Part shown: positions 53,521 through 62,060 of the stretch, in pieces
Position numbering within the stretch: the first letter of the stretch is position 1
How the letters are laid out: every line of letters begins with the position of its first letter
Origin: Burkholderiales bacterium
GTDB lineage: Bacteria > Pseudomonadota > Gammaproteobacteria > Burkholderiales > Casimicrobiaceae
DNA: 64,000 bases
Assembly: GCA_025354165.1 (NCBI GenBank)
Contig: JANXNI010000032.1
Span: forward strand, 248,001-312,000
Direction: 5' to 3'
Program-made: the position numbers and the translations under genes
Notes under the pieces: generated by a model
Database searches by the model: none
Seen by the model: only the letters and a program-made list of their open reading frames with translations
What the model was told of the DNA's origin: nothing

Positions 53521-54279
53521 CTATATGGCGATGCTGCGACCGCCGTCCACGTTGATGGTTTGACCCGTCACAAAATCGGCGTCACACACCAGATATTTCA
53601 CCGCTTCGGCGATTTGTGCAGCGCCACCTTCGCGTTTGAGCGGAACATGGTCAAGAATGCGCGATTTTTCAGACTCAGAAATCTGCCCATCAACGGGCCA
53701 CTCAATCGGGCCCGGGGCAACCGCGTTGACGCGGATTTCCGGCGCTAGATCACGGGCCAAGGCTGCGGTCAATCCTCGTAGCCCCGCCTTCGCAACGTTG
53801 TAGACCACGTAACCGGCCATCGGTCTCTCGGCATGAATATCGGTGATATTCACGATCGAACCGAGGGTGCGCTGCAAATGCGGCGCGGCGGCTTGTGACA
53901 GAAACAGGGGTGCCTGCAAGTTACTTCCCATTAACTGCGCCCAGTCAGCAGGCGTCACGGCACCTATCGCGGTGGGATAAAACGTCGATGCGTTATTCAC
54001 CAGTGCGTCGAGTTGCCCGAACGCGCTGACGACCTTCTCGACCAGCTTTGGCAACGCCTGCAGATCAAGCAAATCAGCCGCAAACGCCATCGCGCTGTTT
54101 GCGCGTAGAGCGTTGAGTGAGGCTGCCAGGGCGGCTGCCGCGTCCACCGATACGCGATAATGAATCGCTACGCGCCAGCCCTCACGGTGCAGGCGCTGCA
54201 CGATGGCAGCCCCCACGCGCTTGCCACCGCCGGTCACCAAAACCACTGGACTTTTGAGATTATTTGCTGCGGTCGTCAT
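53521..54279 (-). CDS. Pteridine-reductase-like short-chain dehydrogenase
   Basis: This is a 252-residue short-chain reductase. The cofactor motif VLVTGGGKRVGAAIV with Lys-Arg is typical of the pteridine/dihydropterin-reductase (FolM-like) group that uses NADPH; NNASTFYPTAIG and the catalytic YNVAK (Tyr-x-x-x-Lys) follow. It may reduce dihydrobiopterin or dihydrofolate. I chose ATG 54279 (MTTAANN), with GGAG upstream; ATG 54312 is an alternative that would overlap the divergent methyltransferase start at 54299. The two genes are divergent with almost no spacer. Confidence 0.85.
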   Translation of the reverse strand: MTTAANNLKSPVVLVTGGGKRVGAAIVQRLHREGWRVAIHYRVSVDAAAALAASLNALRANSAMAFAADLLDLQALPKLVEKVVSAFGQLDALVNNASTFYPTAIGAVTPADWAQLMGSNLQAPLFLSQAAAPHLQRTLGSIVNITDIHAERPMAGYVVYNVAKAGLRGLTAALARDLAPEIRVNAVAPGPIEWPVDGQISESEKSRILDHVPLKREGGAAQIAEAVKYLVCDADFVTGQTINVDGGRSIAI

Positions 54280-54298
54280 GACCGGATGCTCCACGGAT

Positions 54299-55462
54299 AT
54301 GCCCACTGCCATTGAAGTTGGTCTCCCAACCCTTTACCCCACTCCTGAAGCCGAAGCGCACAGCAGCCACGTTCAGGCGCATCTTCATGCCTTGATCGCA
54401 TCCGCGCCGCAGTCAAAAAACTCATCACAGCAGCCATCCATTTCATTCGCCGATTTTATGCGGGCAGCGCTGTACGCGCCGGGGCTCGGGTATTACGCGG
54501 CGGGAGCGACGAAGCTCGGTGCGAGCGGCGATTTCGTGACTGCACCGGAGATATCGTCTTTTTTCGGCGCGGCATTGGCCGATGTATTCGCACCAATGAA
54601 TGCGAAAAACGTTCTTGAATTGGGCGCCGGTTCGGGCAAACTAGCCCGCAACTTCCTGGATGCATCGCCTGATAACAAGCAATACAGCATTCTCGACATC
54701 AGCGCCGATTTGCGCCAGCGGCAGCAGGCAATACTCATGGGTAGCGCGGTCAACTGGCTCGACGCCTTACCGGAAAAAATTGAAGGCATCGTGCTCGCCA
54801 ATGAAGTGCTGGACGCCGTTCCCTGCGAGATCGTGCGCTTCCGTAACGAGCATTACGAACAAGCGCGTGTTTGCACAGCGAATGGCGCGTTCGAGTGGAT
54901 GTGGCAAACCTTGCTTACCGGTTCATTGCTTGACGCCGCGAAACATCGAATCCCGCCCATCGAGGGATACACCAGCGAAATCAATCTTGAAGCTGAAGCG
55001 TTGGTCGCTACTCTCGCTGAACGCCTGACCGATGGCGCTCTCTGCTTCGTCGACTACGGTTTCCCGCAGCGCGAATACTACGTTCCCGATCGCAGCGCAG
55101 GAACCTTGGCCTGTCACTACCAGCATCGCGTTCACTTCGATCCGCTGCGGCTCGCAGGCTTGCAAGACGTTACCGCGCACGTAGATTTCACAGCGATGGC
55201 GGAAGCCGCTGTGGACGCGGGTGCGAGCGTGATTTGCTACGCCACACAAGCGCAATTTCTTTTACGCGCGAACCTGCTTCAGCGATTTGAAAATACCGTC
55301 TTTTCAAGTGAAGTCGAGCGCATCAAAGCCCTCGGCGACATACAAAAACTGCTGTCACCGACCGAGATGGGCGAGTTGTTCAAAGTGCTGACCGTCGGCA
55401 AAGGTAGCGCCGTTGATGCGCTTGCCCATCTCGCTGATATCGACCAGAGTTATCGGCTTTGA
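54299..55462 (+). CDS. MidA-like SAM-dependent methyltransferase (DUF185/NDUFAF7 family)
   Basis: This is a 387-residue class I methyltransferase of the MidA/NDUFAF7 (DUF185) family. It shows SFADFMRAALYAPGLGYYA (family opening), GDFVTAPEISSFFG, the SAM motif NVLELGAGSGKLARNF, ANEVLDAVPCEIVRF and GALCFVDYGFPQREYY. The mitochondrial relative methylates an Arg of complex I; the bacterial role is unclear. The start is ATG 54299, only 19 bases from the divergent SDR start, so the promoters must overlap the coding sequences. It ends 9 bases before the convergent crotonase gene. Confidence 0.9.
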   Translation: MPTAIEVGLPTLYPTPEAEAHSSHVQAHLHALIASAPQSKNSSQQPSISFADFMRAALYAPGLGYYAAGATKLGASGDFVTAPEISSFFGAALADVFAPMNAKNVLELGAGSGKLARNFLDASPDNKQYSILDISADLRQRQQAILMGSAVNWLDALPEKIEGIVLANEVLDAVPCEIVRFRNEHYEQARVCTANGAFEWMWQTLLTGSLLDAAKHRIPPIEGYTSEINLEAEALVATLAERLTDGALCFVDYGFPQREYYVPDRSAGTLACHYQHRVHFDPLRLAGLQDVTAHVDFTAMAEAAVDAGASVICYATQAQFLLRANLLQRFENTVFSSEVERIKALGDIQKLLSPTEMGELFKVLTVGKGSAVDALAHLADIDQSYRL

Positions 55463-55471
55463 GACGACAAT

Positions 55472-56197
55472 CTACTCTCGTGACGCCACGTATTTTTGCA
55501 TCCTTGGCTTGAGTGGTGTCGCCAGAAGCGATGCATGCAGATCGCGCATGTCCGCTTCAGCCGTGTCCGTTTGCAGCAGACGCTTCAATTGCTCGTAGGC
55601 TTTGGCGGGCAGTTTGGCATTGGTCGCCGCGATCTCTTCTACACGGCGCGGCCACGTCACCGGATCGGCAACTTCAGTGATGAACTGCTGCGCCAGCGCG
55701 AGCTCTGTATTGATGACGAGCGCGTCCCGCAAAAAGACAAACGCCCGCTCCGCGCCGACGCGTTGCGCCGTGCGTCGCGTCCCGAGCGCGAGGCCCATGC
55801 GCCAGCCCGGCATGCGGAATCGGGTGCCTGGCGCGGCAAGTCGATAGTCGCAAGCGGTCGCGAGATCAAAGCCCGCGCCGTATGCACCGCCATGAATTAG
55901 CGCGATGGTGGCGAACGGTGCGTAGTAGATCGATTGCAGCATGCGCTCAAGATCGAGCAGGCGCGGGATGAGCGTCTCGTCGGTCTCACGTTCGAGTGCG
56001 GACAGATCGAACCCGCCGCAGAAATTACTGCCGTTGCCAGTGATCGTGAACACGGTGGTGCCATCCGCTTTCGCGGCGTCAATCGCGACCTGCAATGCGG
56101 CGACGAGCGGTGCGGCGAGTGCGTTAGCTTTGTCGGGGCGGTTGAGCGTGAGTGCGGTGTGCGTACCGCTCCGCGTGATTTCCATGACATTTATCAT
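55472..56197 (-). CDS. Enoyl-CoA hydratase/isomerase (crotonase) family
   Basis: This is a crotonase-fold enzyme of about 241 residues. NRPDKANALAAPLVAALQVA at the start, the oxyanion loop NGSNFCGGFDLSALE and YAPFATIALIHGGAYGAGFD (the second oxyanion Gly) followed by ATACDYRLAAPGTRFRMPGW define the family. The usual catalytic Glu positions are not obvious, so hydratase activity is uncertain and an isomerase or hydrolase role is possible. The start ATG 56197 overlaps the preceding dioxygenase stop (ATGA, 56194-56197); ATG 56185 is a second option. It is coupled to the thiol dioxygenase. Confidence 0.85.
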   Translation of the reverse strand: MINVMEITRSGTHTALTLNRPDKANALAAPLVAALQVAIDAAKADGTTVFTITGNGSNFCGGFDLSALERETDETLIPRLLDLERMLQSIYYAPFATIALIHGGAYGAGFDLATACDYRLAAPGTRFRMPGWRMGLALGTRRTAQRVGAERAFVFLRDALVINTELALAQQFITEVADPVTWPRRVEEIAATNAKLPAKAYEQLKRLLQTDTAEADMRDLHASLLATPLKPRMQKYVASRE

Positions 56198-56766
56198 CGT
56201 GCACCGATCCACGGGGTGTCGTTGGAATAGCCAGAGACCATCGGTTGCTGCATCTGCTTTGCTGCGTCCCAATACTGGCGGTGAACGCGCCCGATATCGG
56301 CACCGTAAACATGAATGCTGACGGTGGTTTCGCCAGCCACCGCGTTGCTGACCTTGTGCCAGTCGCCAATCGTCGGCGATACGCGGTCGATTTCGCCACG
56401 CTCCAATTTGTGTTGGTGTGTCGACCGCATCAGAATCATTCCGGGTACCGGAAATTCCTCGCAAAGCTCGGCGCCGCGCAGCACACCGACTAACCCCCAT
56501 ACGGTGTGGTTGTGGACTACCGTGCCCTGGCCCGGCGCCCAAACGAAGCTGATCACGCTGTAGCGCGCTTCTGGATCGACGTAGAGCGCGTAGCTTTGGT
56601 AGCGCTCTGGAACGGACTTCGCATACTCAGGCGGGAGCCAGTCATCGTGAGCGATCAACGATTTGAGCGCTGAGTCGCCTTCATCAAGCACTAGGGTCTC
56701 GTGCGGCGAACGCTCTACGATACCGTCCATCGTTTCGAGAAAATTCAGAAATCGTTTTGTGTTCAT
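56194..56766 (-). CDS. Cysteine dioxygenase-family thiol dioxygenase
   Basis: This is a 190-residue cupin of the cysteine dioxygenase type I family. The iron ligands are visible as HNHTVWG (two His) and the third His in IGDWHKVSNA; the Tyr in IHVYGADIG corresponds to the conserved active-site Tyr. The pattern FVWAPGQGTVVHNHTVWG resembles bacterial 3-mercaptopropionate dioxygenases as much as cysteine dioxygenases, so the thiol substrate is open. It would oxidise a thiol to a sulfinate with O2. The crotonase gene overlaps its stop codon. Confidence 0.88.
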   Translation of the reverse strand: MNTKRFLNFLETMDGIVERSPHETLVLDEGDSALKSLIAHDDWLPPEYAKSVPERYQSYALYVDPEARYSVISFVWAPGQGTVVHNHTVWGLVGVLRGAELCEEFPVPGMILMRSTHQHKLERGEIDRVSPTIGDWHKVSNAVAGETTVSIHVYGADIGRVHRQYWDAAKQMQQPMVSGYSNDTPWIGAR

Positions 56767-56776
56767 GTTTGCGATT

Positions 56777-56839
56777 GTAGGAGCGGCTCTGCCGCGATCA
56801 ATACTGGAGCAAAGCCGGTCGCGGCAGAGCCGCTCCTAC
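56777..56839. repeat. REP-like perfect inverted repeat
   Basis: Two perfect 21-base arms (56777-56797 and 56819-56839) read GTAGGAGCGGCTCTGCCGCG at the left arm and its complement at the right, with a 21-base loop. This is the GTAGGAGCGGC type of repetitive extragenic palindrome found in many proteobacteria. It lies between mltA and the dioxygenase gene on the minus strand, and the mltA stop codon (56836-56838) lies inside the right arm. Confidence 0.85.
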
Positions 56840-58098
56840 ATTGTCGGTAGCGCTGTTCCTTTGGGCCACAAAACCCACATCCGCGCGTCCTGCTTCATGC
56901 GTCCAGCCTGCTCGCCCGCCTTCAGTCCTGTGCCCCAATAAAAGTCCGCTCGTACCACGCCGCGAATCGCGCCGCCGGTGTCCTGCGCGAACATCAGCCG
57001 GTTGAGCGCCACCAATGCGTTGGGATAGTTTGTGGCCAGATAAACGACCGAGCCAAGCGGGATGAAGCGCGTGTCCACCGCGATGGATCGTTCGGCTGTG
57101 AGCGGCACGCCGAGTGAGCCCACCGGACCGGCCGCCGTCGCATCAATTTCGCGGAAGAAAACGTAGCTCGCGTTCTCATTCAGGAGTGCGGTGGCCTTGC
57201 CCGGATTCCGCGCAATCCAGCCTTTAATGCCCTGCATGCTGACTTCCTCCAGCTTCATTTCGCCGCGATCTGCGAGGATGCGCCTGATACCGCGAAACGG
57301 ATGACCGTTTTGATCGGCGTAGCCTGCACGCATGCGCTTCCCGTCGGCCAATTCAATGAGGCCCGACCCCTGAATTTGCAGAAAGAAGGCTTCAACGACG
57401 TCATCCACCCAGACGAGCGGTTTAAATAGCAAGCGATCAGCGTCGATCTGCGCGCGGTCGTAGTAAGGCACCACGCGCTTGCCCTGTGCTGACTCAACCA
57501 ACCGACCGCGAACGCGCTTGCCTTTCAACTCAGGGTACAGATCGCTCAAATCAACCACCAGCAAATCATCGGGACGCGCAAACAGCGGCACATTGAAGCG
57601 CGCAGTTTTGGTTCGCGATCCCTTCAGCAAGGGCTCGTAGTAGCCCGTAATCAAGCCACGATCATCGGCATCTGCGCGCGTCAGTTGATACGGAACAAAT
57701 TCGCTTTCCAAAAATGTGCGTTGCTCCGACGTCGTGCCGGTGAACGGAAAGCGCGAACAGGCGCTGATCCACTCCGCTTTGCTGCGCAGGCCCTTGCAGT
57801 TCTCCGCAAACGCAACGCGTACATCGCGCAGGTCATCGGCGCGCCATCCCGGTAGATCAGCAAATAACGCGGGCGTCCAACGCGCTTTCGGCTCTGTGGG
57901 CGGCGCGACCACTGGGAGTGGCGGCGCGGTCGCTGGCGTAGGAGCAGCAAGTGGCGATGTAGCGACCACAACAGGTGCTGCTGGCACCTGCGGTATTGAT
58001 GGCGTGGGCAGGGGTTGCACCGTGCCGCACCCAGTCACCATCAGCGCCACTAAAATCGAAACACTCAGTGATGCAGTGATGCGGGAAACGGTTGCCAT
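56836..58098 (-). CDS. mltA: Membrane-bound lytic murein transglycosylase A
   Basis: This is a 420-residue lytic transglycosylase that cleaves peptidoglycan glycan strands. The N-terminal signal ends at ILVALMVTGCGTV (lipobox VTGC), so it is an outer-membrane lipoprotein, followed by a Pro/Ala-rich linker (residues about 25-60). The MltA domain (FEKE-like ADDLRDVRVAFAENCKGL, GYYEPLLKG) and a 3D domain with the catalytic Asp in MFAQDTGGAIRGVVRADFYW complete it. The start is ATG 58098; the frame extends to 58269 but is not family-like. Its stop lies in a REP-like palindrome. Confidence 0.93.
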   Translation of the reverse strand: MATVSRITASLSVSILVALMVTGCGTVQPLPTPSIPQVPAAPVVVATSPLAAPTPATAPPLPVVAPPTEPKARWTPALFADLPGWRADDLRDVRVAFAENCKGLRSKAEWISACSRFPFTGTTSEQRTFLESEFVPYQLTRADADDRGLITGYYEPLLKGSRTKTARFNVPLFARPDDLLVVDLSDLYPELKGKRVRGRLVESAQGKRVVPYYDRAQIDADRLLFKPLVWVDDVVEAFFLQIQGSGLIELADGKRMRAGYADQNGHPFRGIRRILADRGEMKLEEVSMQGIKGWIARNPGKATALLNENASYVFFREIDATAAGPVGSLGVPLTAERSIAVDTRFIPLGSVVYLATNYPNALVALNRLMFAQDTGGAIRGVVRADFYWGTGLKAGEQAGRMKQDARMWVLWPKGTALPTM

Positions 58099-58111
58099 GA
58101 TCGAAAGCGGA

Positions 58112-58285
58112 ATGTGGATATTTTTGGTCGAAGCGGCAGCGGCCGGCGGTCTGTTTATCGGGCTGATCTGGTGGGTCGTCAAAGGCACCGGGGAGCGTGA
58201 TCGCAAGCTGAAAGAGTTTGACGAAAAAGCACAAAAAGATGCCGAAACGACCGTGAACAAAGCGAACAAAACGGAAAACGGTTAG
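58112..58285 (+). CDS. Small single-span membrane protein, 57 residues
   Basis: This tiny protein fits between mltA and apaG. It begins MWIFLVEAAAAGGLFIGLIW, a clear transmembrane segment, then a charged coiled-coil-like tail (GERDRKLKEFDEKAQKDAET). GAAAGCGG just before ATG 58112 fits a ribosome-binding site; an in-frame ATG at 58097 is possible but overlaps the divergent mltA start. It overlaps the apaG stop at its 3' end (58282-58285). The function is unknown, and it has no domain I can name. Confidence 0.6.
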   Translation: MWIFLVEAAAAGGLFIGLIWWVVKGTGERDRKLKEFDEKAQKDAETTVNKANKTENG

Positions 58286-58662
58286 TGCAGAACGCGCTTC
58301 GCTGAAAGCGTAAATCGCGGAATTGGCGCATCAAATTTAACGCCGTCCTCCGCCACAAATTGATAGCTGCCGTGCATCGTGCCGACTGGCGTTTTGAACT
58401 GTGAGCCACTCGTGTATTCGAACGACTCACCCGGCGCGAGCGTGGGCTGTTTGCCGATCACGCCGGCACCGCGCACCTCCTCCACCTTGTCGTTGCCATC
58501 GGTGATGATCCAGTGCCGCGAGATCAATTGCACCGAGGCTTCGCCATCGTTGACGATGCTGATGTGATATGCGAAGGTGTAGATGTCGTTGGCGGGATCG
58601 CTCTGATCCGCCAAGTAAAATGGCGTCGGATCAACCTTGATGCTGTAGCGGTTCACTGGCAT
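58282..58662 (-). CDS. apaG: ApaG protein
   Basis: This is a 126-residue ApaG, a small beta-sandwich (fibronectin type III-like) protein. Family marks are [58 protein letters not shown] and [10 protein letters not shown]. It is linked to Co2+ resistance and Ap4A levels in enterics, but the biochemical role is not settled. ATG 58662 is the family start; the frame extends to 58689. It is divergent from rpe and convergent with the small membrane protein gene, with stops overlapping. Confidence 0.95.
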   Translation of the reverse strand: MPVNRYSIKVDPTPFYLADQSDPANDIYTFAYHISIVNDGEASVQLISRHWIITDGNDKVEEVRGAGVIGKQPTLAPGESFEYTSGSQFKTPVGTMHGSYQFVAEDGVKFDAPIPRFTLSAKRVLH

Positions 58663-58713
58663 GATGCTAAGAGAGCCTCTCGTGCTCATTTCGTCGTCTT
58701 TTCGGAGCCTGCA

Positions 58714-59397
58714 TTGTCGCCCATCTCTAGTTCGTCACGACCCTACAAAATCGCGCCCTCCATTTTGTCGGCCGACTTTGCCCGACTGGGCGAGGAAGTT
58801 CGCGCCGTCATCGTAGCTGGTGCCGATCTCATTCACTTCGACGTCATGGATAATCATTACGTCCCGAATCTCACCATCGGGCCGATGGTGTGTGCCGCGA
58901 TCAAGCCGCATGTCGGTACTACGCCGATTGACGTGCATTTGATGGTGAAACCGGTCGACGCCCTCATCCCCGAGTTCGCCAAGGCAGGTGCGAACATCAT
59001 CAGTTTTCACCCCGAAGCGAGCGACCATGTTGACCGCACCATTGCGCTGATTCGCGAGTGCGGCTGCAAACCGGGGTTGGTGTTCAACCCAGCGACGCCA
59101 CTGACGTATCTGGACTACACGTTAGACAAGCTTGATCTGGTGCTCATCATGAGCGTCAATCCGGGATTCGGAGGGCAAAAATTCATTGATAGTGTGTTGC
59201 CGAAGATTTCCGAAGTCCGGCGGCGAATTGACGCTTCGGGAAGAGACGTGATGCTTGAAGTCGATGGCGGCGTCAAGATCGATAACATCGGCAAAGTCGC
59301 GGCTGCCGGGGCCGATACTTTTGTTGCGGGTAGTGCGATTTACGGCGCGAAGGATTATGCAGCCGCCATCAGTGCAATGCGAGAAGCGCTCGGTTGA
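58714..59397 (+). CDS. rpe: Ribulose-phosphate 3-epimerase
   Basis: This is a 227-residue epimerase that interconverts ribulose-5-phosphate and xylulose-5-phosphate in the pentose-phosphate and Calvin cycles. It is a TIM barrel with [19 protein letters not shown], the metal-ligand segments [18 protein letters not shown] and [30 protein letters not shown] and MLEVDGGVK. The best start is TTG 58714, with GGAG six bases upstream; no ATG lies between the family start and this region, and the open frame further upstream is antisense to apaG. In many betaproteobacteria gph and trpE follow; here an unrelated molybdoenzyme gene does. Confidence 0.94.
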   Translation: MSPISSSSRPYKIAPSILSADFARLGEEVRAVIVAGADLIHFDVMDNHYVPNLTIGPMVCAAIKPHVGTTPIDVHLMVKPVDALIPEFAKAGANIISFHPEASDHVDRTIALIRECGCKPGLVFNPATPLTYLDYTLDKLDLVLIMSVNPGFGGQKFIDSVLPKISEVRRRIDASGRDVMLEVDGGVKIDNIGKVAAAGADTFVAGSAIYGAKDYAAAISAMREALG

Positions 59398-59571
59398 ATT
59401 TCATTTCAAGGCACTGACCACTGCGGCAAACCGTAGCTCGCTTGTTCGCATTGGTAATAATGAAGTGGTACGGTGCAGTAAGCCGCGCTCGGAACGGATA
59501 ATGTTGTCAGTGCAGAGCTTTAGCGAGCGTTTCTGCGTGCGCAGCAAACGCTTCACCGCCCTCTTTTCACC

Positions 59572-61950
59572 ATGAGACCCATCATCTTGAACGCAATAAC
59601 TCAAGCCCCTTCCCCAGTTCACGTCGATACCAGCGCTGGTCGCGTGGGTGCTTTTGGAAGTGGCAAGGACGTGCGTCGCGTTGAGGACGATTTGCTGCTC
59701 AAAGGCTTGGGGCTATTCACTGATGACGTGAATGCTGAAGGGCTTACGCATCTTTTCTTTCTACGCTCGCCGTATGCACATGCCGACATCACGTCGATTG
59801 ATGTGCAATCTGCACGGACAATGCCGGGCGTGCTGCTGATTGTGACGGGGGCTGATCTGGTTGAAGCGGGCGTGATGCCTGTGCCCGGGGTTGCGGGCTT
59901 TAGGCGCGCGGATGGTTCGCCTGCGCGATCCGCGCCGCGTCATGCACTTGCCGTTAGTCGGGTTCGTTTTGTCGGCGAACCTGTCGCCGCCGTGGTCGCA
60001 CAGTCGCTGGAGCAGGCACGGCTTGCCGCTGAGGCGATTGAAGTGAGTTACGACGCATTGCGGGTGGCGGTTCATCTTGACGATGCAACTGCGCCTGGCG
60101 CGCCGGTGATGTGCGAGGAGCTGGGTGACAACATCGCAGCTGAAATGCGTCATGGCAACGCGAAAGCTGCGGCGGATGCGTTCGCGGCTGCCCGGCACGT
60201 GGTGAAGTTGAATCTGACTAATCAACGCGTGTCAGCGTTCTCGCTGGAGCCACGCAGTGTGCTTCACACGTTTGACGAGGCCAGCGGACGGCTGACGATA
60301 CGCATGAGCAGCCAGATGCCGTCGGGCTTGCGCGATACTGTCTGTGGCACGCTCAACATTCCCAAGGAGCAGGTTCGCGTGGTCGTGGGCGACGTGGGGG
60401 GTGGTTTTGGCATGAAGACTGGGGCCTACCCAGAAGACGTGGCGGTGGCGTTTTGTTGTCGGTCGTTAAAACAGCCGGTGAAATGGATTGGTGATCGCGG
60501 CGAAGAATTTCTGTCAGCGGGCCACGGTCGCGATGTCGAGTCCTTAGCGGAACTTGCGCTTGACGAACATGGCAAAATTCTTGCCCTGCGTGTCGTGAGT
60601 CAAGCGAACGTCGGTGCCTATGCGACCGGTGTGGCCGTTGCAATTTCGTTGCTGATCGGGCCGTGGGTGCAAACGAGCGTTTACGACATCCAGACTATCG
60701 ACTTTCACTTCAAAGGTGTGCTCACTAATACCGCGCCGATTGGCGCGTATCGCGGTGCGGGTCGGCCCGAGGCCATTTTCATCATGGAGCGGCTGATGGA
60801 CGAGGCCGCGCGCCAAATCGGCATGGATCGCATTGAACTTCGCCGACGCAATTTCATTCAACCCAGCCAGATGCCCTACGCCAACCCGATGGCGCAGGTG
60901 TACGACAGTGGCAAGTTTGAGTACGTAATGAATCAGGGGCTCGGGCTCGCAGATTGGGCGGGCTTCGATGCGCGCGAAGCTGCGTCAAAGCTTCGCGGCA
61001 AGTGGCGTGGAATCGGCATCGCGACGTTTCTGGAGTGGACCGGCGGCAATGTGTTCGAAGAGCGCGTCACCGTCACTGTGAAGCCTGAAGGCATCATCGA
61101 GGTGTTCTCAGCCGTACAGGCAATGGGTCAGGGGATTGCGACGACCCTCGCGCAACTGGTGGTGGACAGTTTTGGCATACCGCTGGACAAGGTGCGCATC
61201 GTGCTCGGCGACACGGATCGCGGCGATGGCTTTGGCAGCGCGGGTTCACGCTCCATTTTCACGGGTGGGTCGGCGGTGCGCGTCGGCTCCGAGCGCACGA
61301 TTGACGCTGCCAAGCTATTGGCCGCTGACGAACTGGAAGTTGCGGCGGGCGACTTAAGCTACGCAGACGCAAGGTTTACCGTTTCTGGAACGGACATTTC
61401 GATAGATTTGTTTGCGTTGGCTGCAAAGCAAACGGGCCGGCGTATTTTTGTAGAGTCCACCAGCACTGTCGCTGGGCCTTCGTGGCCCAACGGCTGCCAT
61501 ATTTGCGAAGTAGAAATTGACCCGGACACAGGGCACGTCGAAGTAGTCGCATATTCGTCAGTCAACGATGTCGGCAGAGTGATCAACCCGATGATCGTAC
61601 GGGGTCAGCTTGATGGCGGGGTCGTTCAGGGCCTCGGGCAGGCGCTGTGCGAGCACTTGCAATACGAGCGCGAGAGCGGTCAGCTAGTCACTGGCAGCTT
61701 GATGGACTATGCCGTGCCGCATACCGACATCATGGGTTCGATGACGCATGAGCTGGATCAATCTACGCCGTGTCTGAACAATCCGTTGGGCGTGAAAGGC
61801 GTGGGCGAGCTGGGCACCATTGGCGCGACGCCAGCGGCGGTCAACGCGGTTGCCGATGCGTTTGCCCGCAACGGACTTGCTGCGAAAACGCCACTGCTGC
61901 AGATGCCGCTAACCGCAGTACGTGTGTGGGAATTAATACGAGTAGTGTGA
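59572..61950 (+). CDS. Xanthine dehydrogenase-family molybdopterin-binding large subunit
   Basis: This is a 792-residue molybdenum hydroxylase large subunit (XDH/CoxL type). The first domain (FGSGKDVRRVEDDLLLKGLG, RSPYAHADITSIDVQSARTM) and the Mo-cofactor domain are complete: GDVGGGFGMKTGAYPEDVAV, IGAYRGAGRPEAIFIMERLM, VQAMGQGIATTLAQLV and the active-site Glu in KGVGELGTIGATPAAVNA. The CoxL-specific Cys loop is absent (AYRGAGR instead). Such enzymes need FAD and 2Fe-2S subunits, and neither gene is adjacent, which is unusual. The substrate could be an aldehyde, purine or aromatic; the sequence does not tell. Confidence 0.92.
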   Translation: MRPIILNAITQAPSPVHVDTSAGRVGAFGSGKDVRRVEDDLLLKGLGLFTDDVNAEGLTHLFFLRSPYAHADITSIDVQSARTMPGVLLIVTGADLVEAGVMPVPGVAGFRRADGSPARSAPRHALAVSRVRFVGEPVAAVVAQSLEQARLAAEAIEVSYDALRVAVHLDDATAPGAPVMCEELGDNIAAEMRHGNAKAAADAFAAARHVVKLNLTNQRVSAFSLEPRSVLHTFDEASGRLTIRMSSQMPSGLRDTVCGTLNIPKEQVRVVVGDVGGGFGMKTGAYPEDVAVAFCCRSLKQPVKWIGDRGEEFLSAGHGRDVESLAELALDEHGKILALRVVSQANVGAYATGVAVAISLLIGPWVQTSVYDIQTIDFHFKGVLTNTAPIGAYRGAGRPEAIFIMERLMDEAARQIGMDRIELRRRNFIQPSQMPYANPMAQVYDSGKFEYVMNQGLGLADWAGFDAREAASKLRGKWRGIGIATFLEWTGGNVFEERVTVTVKPEGIIEVFSAVQAMGQGIATTLAQLVVDSFGIPLDKVRIVLGDTDRGDGFGSAGSRSIFTGGSAVRVGSERTIDAAKLLAADELEVAAGDLSYADARFTVSGTDISIDLFALAAKQTGRRIFVESTSTVAGPSWPNGCHICEVEIDPDTGHVEVVAYSSVNDVGRVINPMIVRGQLDGGVVQGLGQALCEHLQYERESGQLVTGSLMDYAVPHTDIMGSMTHELDQSTPCLNNPLGVKGVGELGTIGATPAAVNAVADAFARNGLAAKTPLLQMPLTAVRVWELIRVV

Positions 61951-62060
61951 ATCGGGACGGGTGAGTTGTGCACAGTGTACGGCTGCGACTCGACGCTGTA
62001 AGGTAATCAAGGTTGCAACGTACCTATCACGGTGCGACCATTGCGCCAAAGGAGATCGAC

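Noticed and set aside
56198-56542. A long upstream extension of the crotonase frame (115 residues)
   Set aside because: It lies wholly within the dioxygenase gene in another frame and has no crotonase similarity. The ATGA overlap at 56194-56197 marks the real start.
58513-58713. An upstream extension of rpe to ATG 58513
   Set aside because: This part is antisense to apaG and does not resemble the epimerase N terminus. The TTG at 58714 has a good Shine-Dalgarno and fits the family start.
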